Assembly (NCBI RefSeq): GCF_011290685.1
Contig: NZ_JAANYN010000005.1
Location: 477,194-541,193, forward strand
Direction: 5' to 3'
Length of the DNA stretch: 64,000 nucleotides
DNA from: Cyclobacterium plantarum
GTDB taxonomy: Bacteria; Bacteroidota; Bacteroidia; Cytophagales; Cyclobacteriaceae
Of the stretch, positions 63,490 through 64,000 are shown in pieces. Position 1 is the stretch's first letter; every line of letters begins with the position of its first letter. Below the pieces are notes generated by a model. The model worked only from the letters and a program-made list of their open reading frames with translations. It did no database searches and was not told the DNA's origin. The position numbers and the translations under genes were made by a program.

Positions 63490-63526
63490 GTGTTTATAAT
63501 TGTTTCTTGATGGTCACATGGAATCT
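63490..63526 (-). repeat. Shared 5-prime leader element, copy 2
   Basis: This copy lies directly before the ATG of the outer-membrane protein and matches the leader at 53669-53705 (34 of 40 positions when the start codon is included). The genes behind the two copies are unrelated. Confidence 0.7.
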
Positions 63527-63530
63527 TTAA

Positions 63531-63577
63531 CGATTAAAATCATCATTGCCCTGTATGTTTAATGATGATTTTAATCG
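63531..63577. repeat. Perfect 17-bp inverted repeat
   Basis: CGATTAAAATCATCATT (63531-63547) is the exact reverse complement of 63561-63577, with a 13-base spacer. It sits upstream of the leader element, on the promoter side of the outer-membrane protein gene, where it could be an operator or a cruciform. The partner leader at 53.7 kb lacks this long repeat. Confidence 0.85.
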
Positions 63578-63726
63578 TGTCGATTTCATGAAAACAATGA
63601 TTATTTGATCAATTGATCGGCTAAATTATGAAATATTGATTGATTTGGTGTGTTAATCATCTTAATAATTCTTAAATAATTAAGCTAAGGCTTTTTCTGA
63701 TCTGATGATTTTACCTGAATTTGATC

Positions 63727-63757
63727 TTTGTAATATAATCAATATTCTTTACCTTTG
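63727..63757 (+). promoter_or_regulatory. Promoter of tRNA-Arg
   Basis: TTTG (63727-63730) and TACCTTTG (63750-63757) are separated by 19 bases, an excellent Bacteroidota -33/-7 pair. The tRNA begins 20 bases further on. Confidence 0.75.
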
Positions 63758-63776
63758 CATTCCGTTTACAAGAAAT

Positions 63777-63853
63777 GGCCTCGTAGCTCAACTGAATAGA
63801 GCACTTGATTACGGCTCAAGAGGTTCCAGGTTTGAATCCTGGCGAGGTCACCA
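63777..63853 (+). tRNA. tRNA-Arg, anticodon ACG
   Basis: A full cloverleaf folds by eye. The acceptor stem GGCCTCG pairs with CGAGGTC (one G-T), the D-stem is GCTC/GAGC, the anticodon stem CTTGA/TCAAG encloses loop TTACGGC with anticodon ACG, and the T-stem CCAGG/CCTGG has loop TTTGAAT. The CCA end is encoded. ACG is modified to ICG and reads CGU, CGC and CGA. Confidence 0.97.
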
Positions 63854-64000
63854 TTTGATTTACAGTTCTTTATTTTCAGGGTTTTCTCTGAAGATTTAAT
63901 CCAGTAAAAAAATTACATTTTTCCCATTGTGAAATGGAAAAAAGATATCATCTTTGTGATCCCAAACGGGGGAATAGGTTGACATGGAGAATTAGGGTTT

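Noticed and set aside
63934..64000. Open frame MEKRYHLCDPKRG running off the right edge
   Set aside because: Only 22 codons, no recognised similarity, and another frame over the same bases stops at once; not enough to call a gene.
1..64000. CRISPR arrays, prophage, insertion sequences, integrases or defence islands
   Set aside because: No regularly spaced repeats, transposase or integrase motifs, or defence-type genes were seen on either strand.

Overview
The window is chromosomal DNA from a member of the Bacteroidota. The best fit is Cytophagales, probably Cyclobacteriaceae, judged from gene content and not from any search. The signs are TAnnTTTG-type -7 promoter motifs, PorP/SprF and type-B C-terminal sorting domains of the type IX secretion system (T9SS), a divergent fumarate reductase/succinate dehydrogenase pair, a Bacteroidota-style FtsZ ending in HDNVD, and a meso-DAP-type MurE. 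No prophage, CRISPR array, insertion sequence or rRNA operon is visible.

Layout. Positions 1-4.8 kb hold the start of a polyphosphate-glucokinase-like ROK kinase, a Tat-exported TIM-barrel isomerase, a pirin, an outer-membrane barrel, an isolated rmlA/rfbA and a single-domain response regulator. Positions 4.9-11 kb (minus strand) hold a SulP transporter and the set sdhA-sdhB-ppx, with no cytochrome b gene beside sdhA. Positions 11-17.2 kb hold a fatty acid hydroxylase/sterol desaturase-like membrane enzyme followed directly by a beheaded GH16 glucanase, then a DUF3500 protein, an FG-GAP protein, an SDR oxidoreductase, a purine nucleoside phosphorylase and an NADPH-FMN reductase.

Positions 17.2-32.6 kb are one minus-strand division and cell wall (dcw) cluster in the order mraZ-rsmH-ftsL-ftsI-murE-mraY-murD-ftsW-murG-murC-ftsQ-ftsA-ftsZ. 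Most genes overlap or lie within a few bases, so it reads as one transcription unit. Its promoter has four boxes at exact 10-bp spacing that look like a MraZ operator. murF and ddl are not in the cluster. Next come a polyprenyl diphosphate synthase (minus) and a PlsB/PlsC-like acyltransferase overlapping gpsA (plus), which fit a lipid-synthesis pair.

Positions 36.7-48.7 kb hold a PhyH-type dioxygenase, an M48 (Ste24-like) protease, a PorP/SprF protein, and two large cell-surface proteins with T9SS type-B ends. The second is a domain-by-domain paralogue of the last 40 percent of the first, and yaaA lies between them. Positions 48.7-58.8 kb hold a secreted DinB protein, a methyltransferase-amidase pair, wecB, a second methyltransferase with a zinc-ribbon-like front, and an HlyD-MacB-like-TolC efflux set without an ATPase gene. 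Positions 58.9-63.9 kb hold asnS, rpoN with a PAP2-like membrane protein, a porin-like barrel and tRNA-Arg(ACG) with a very clear promoter.

I found no convincing wholly new multi-gene system. The best leads are the periodic mraZ operator, the orphan divergent sdhAB, the shared 5-prime leader in front of two unrelated genes, the palindromic repeat pair near 49.3 kb, the GH16 truncation exactly at a stop codon, and the paired T9SS surface proteins.
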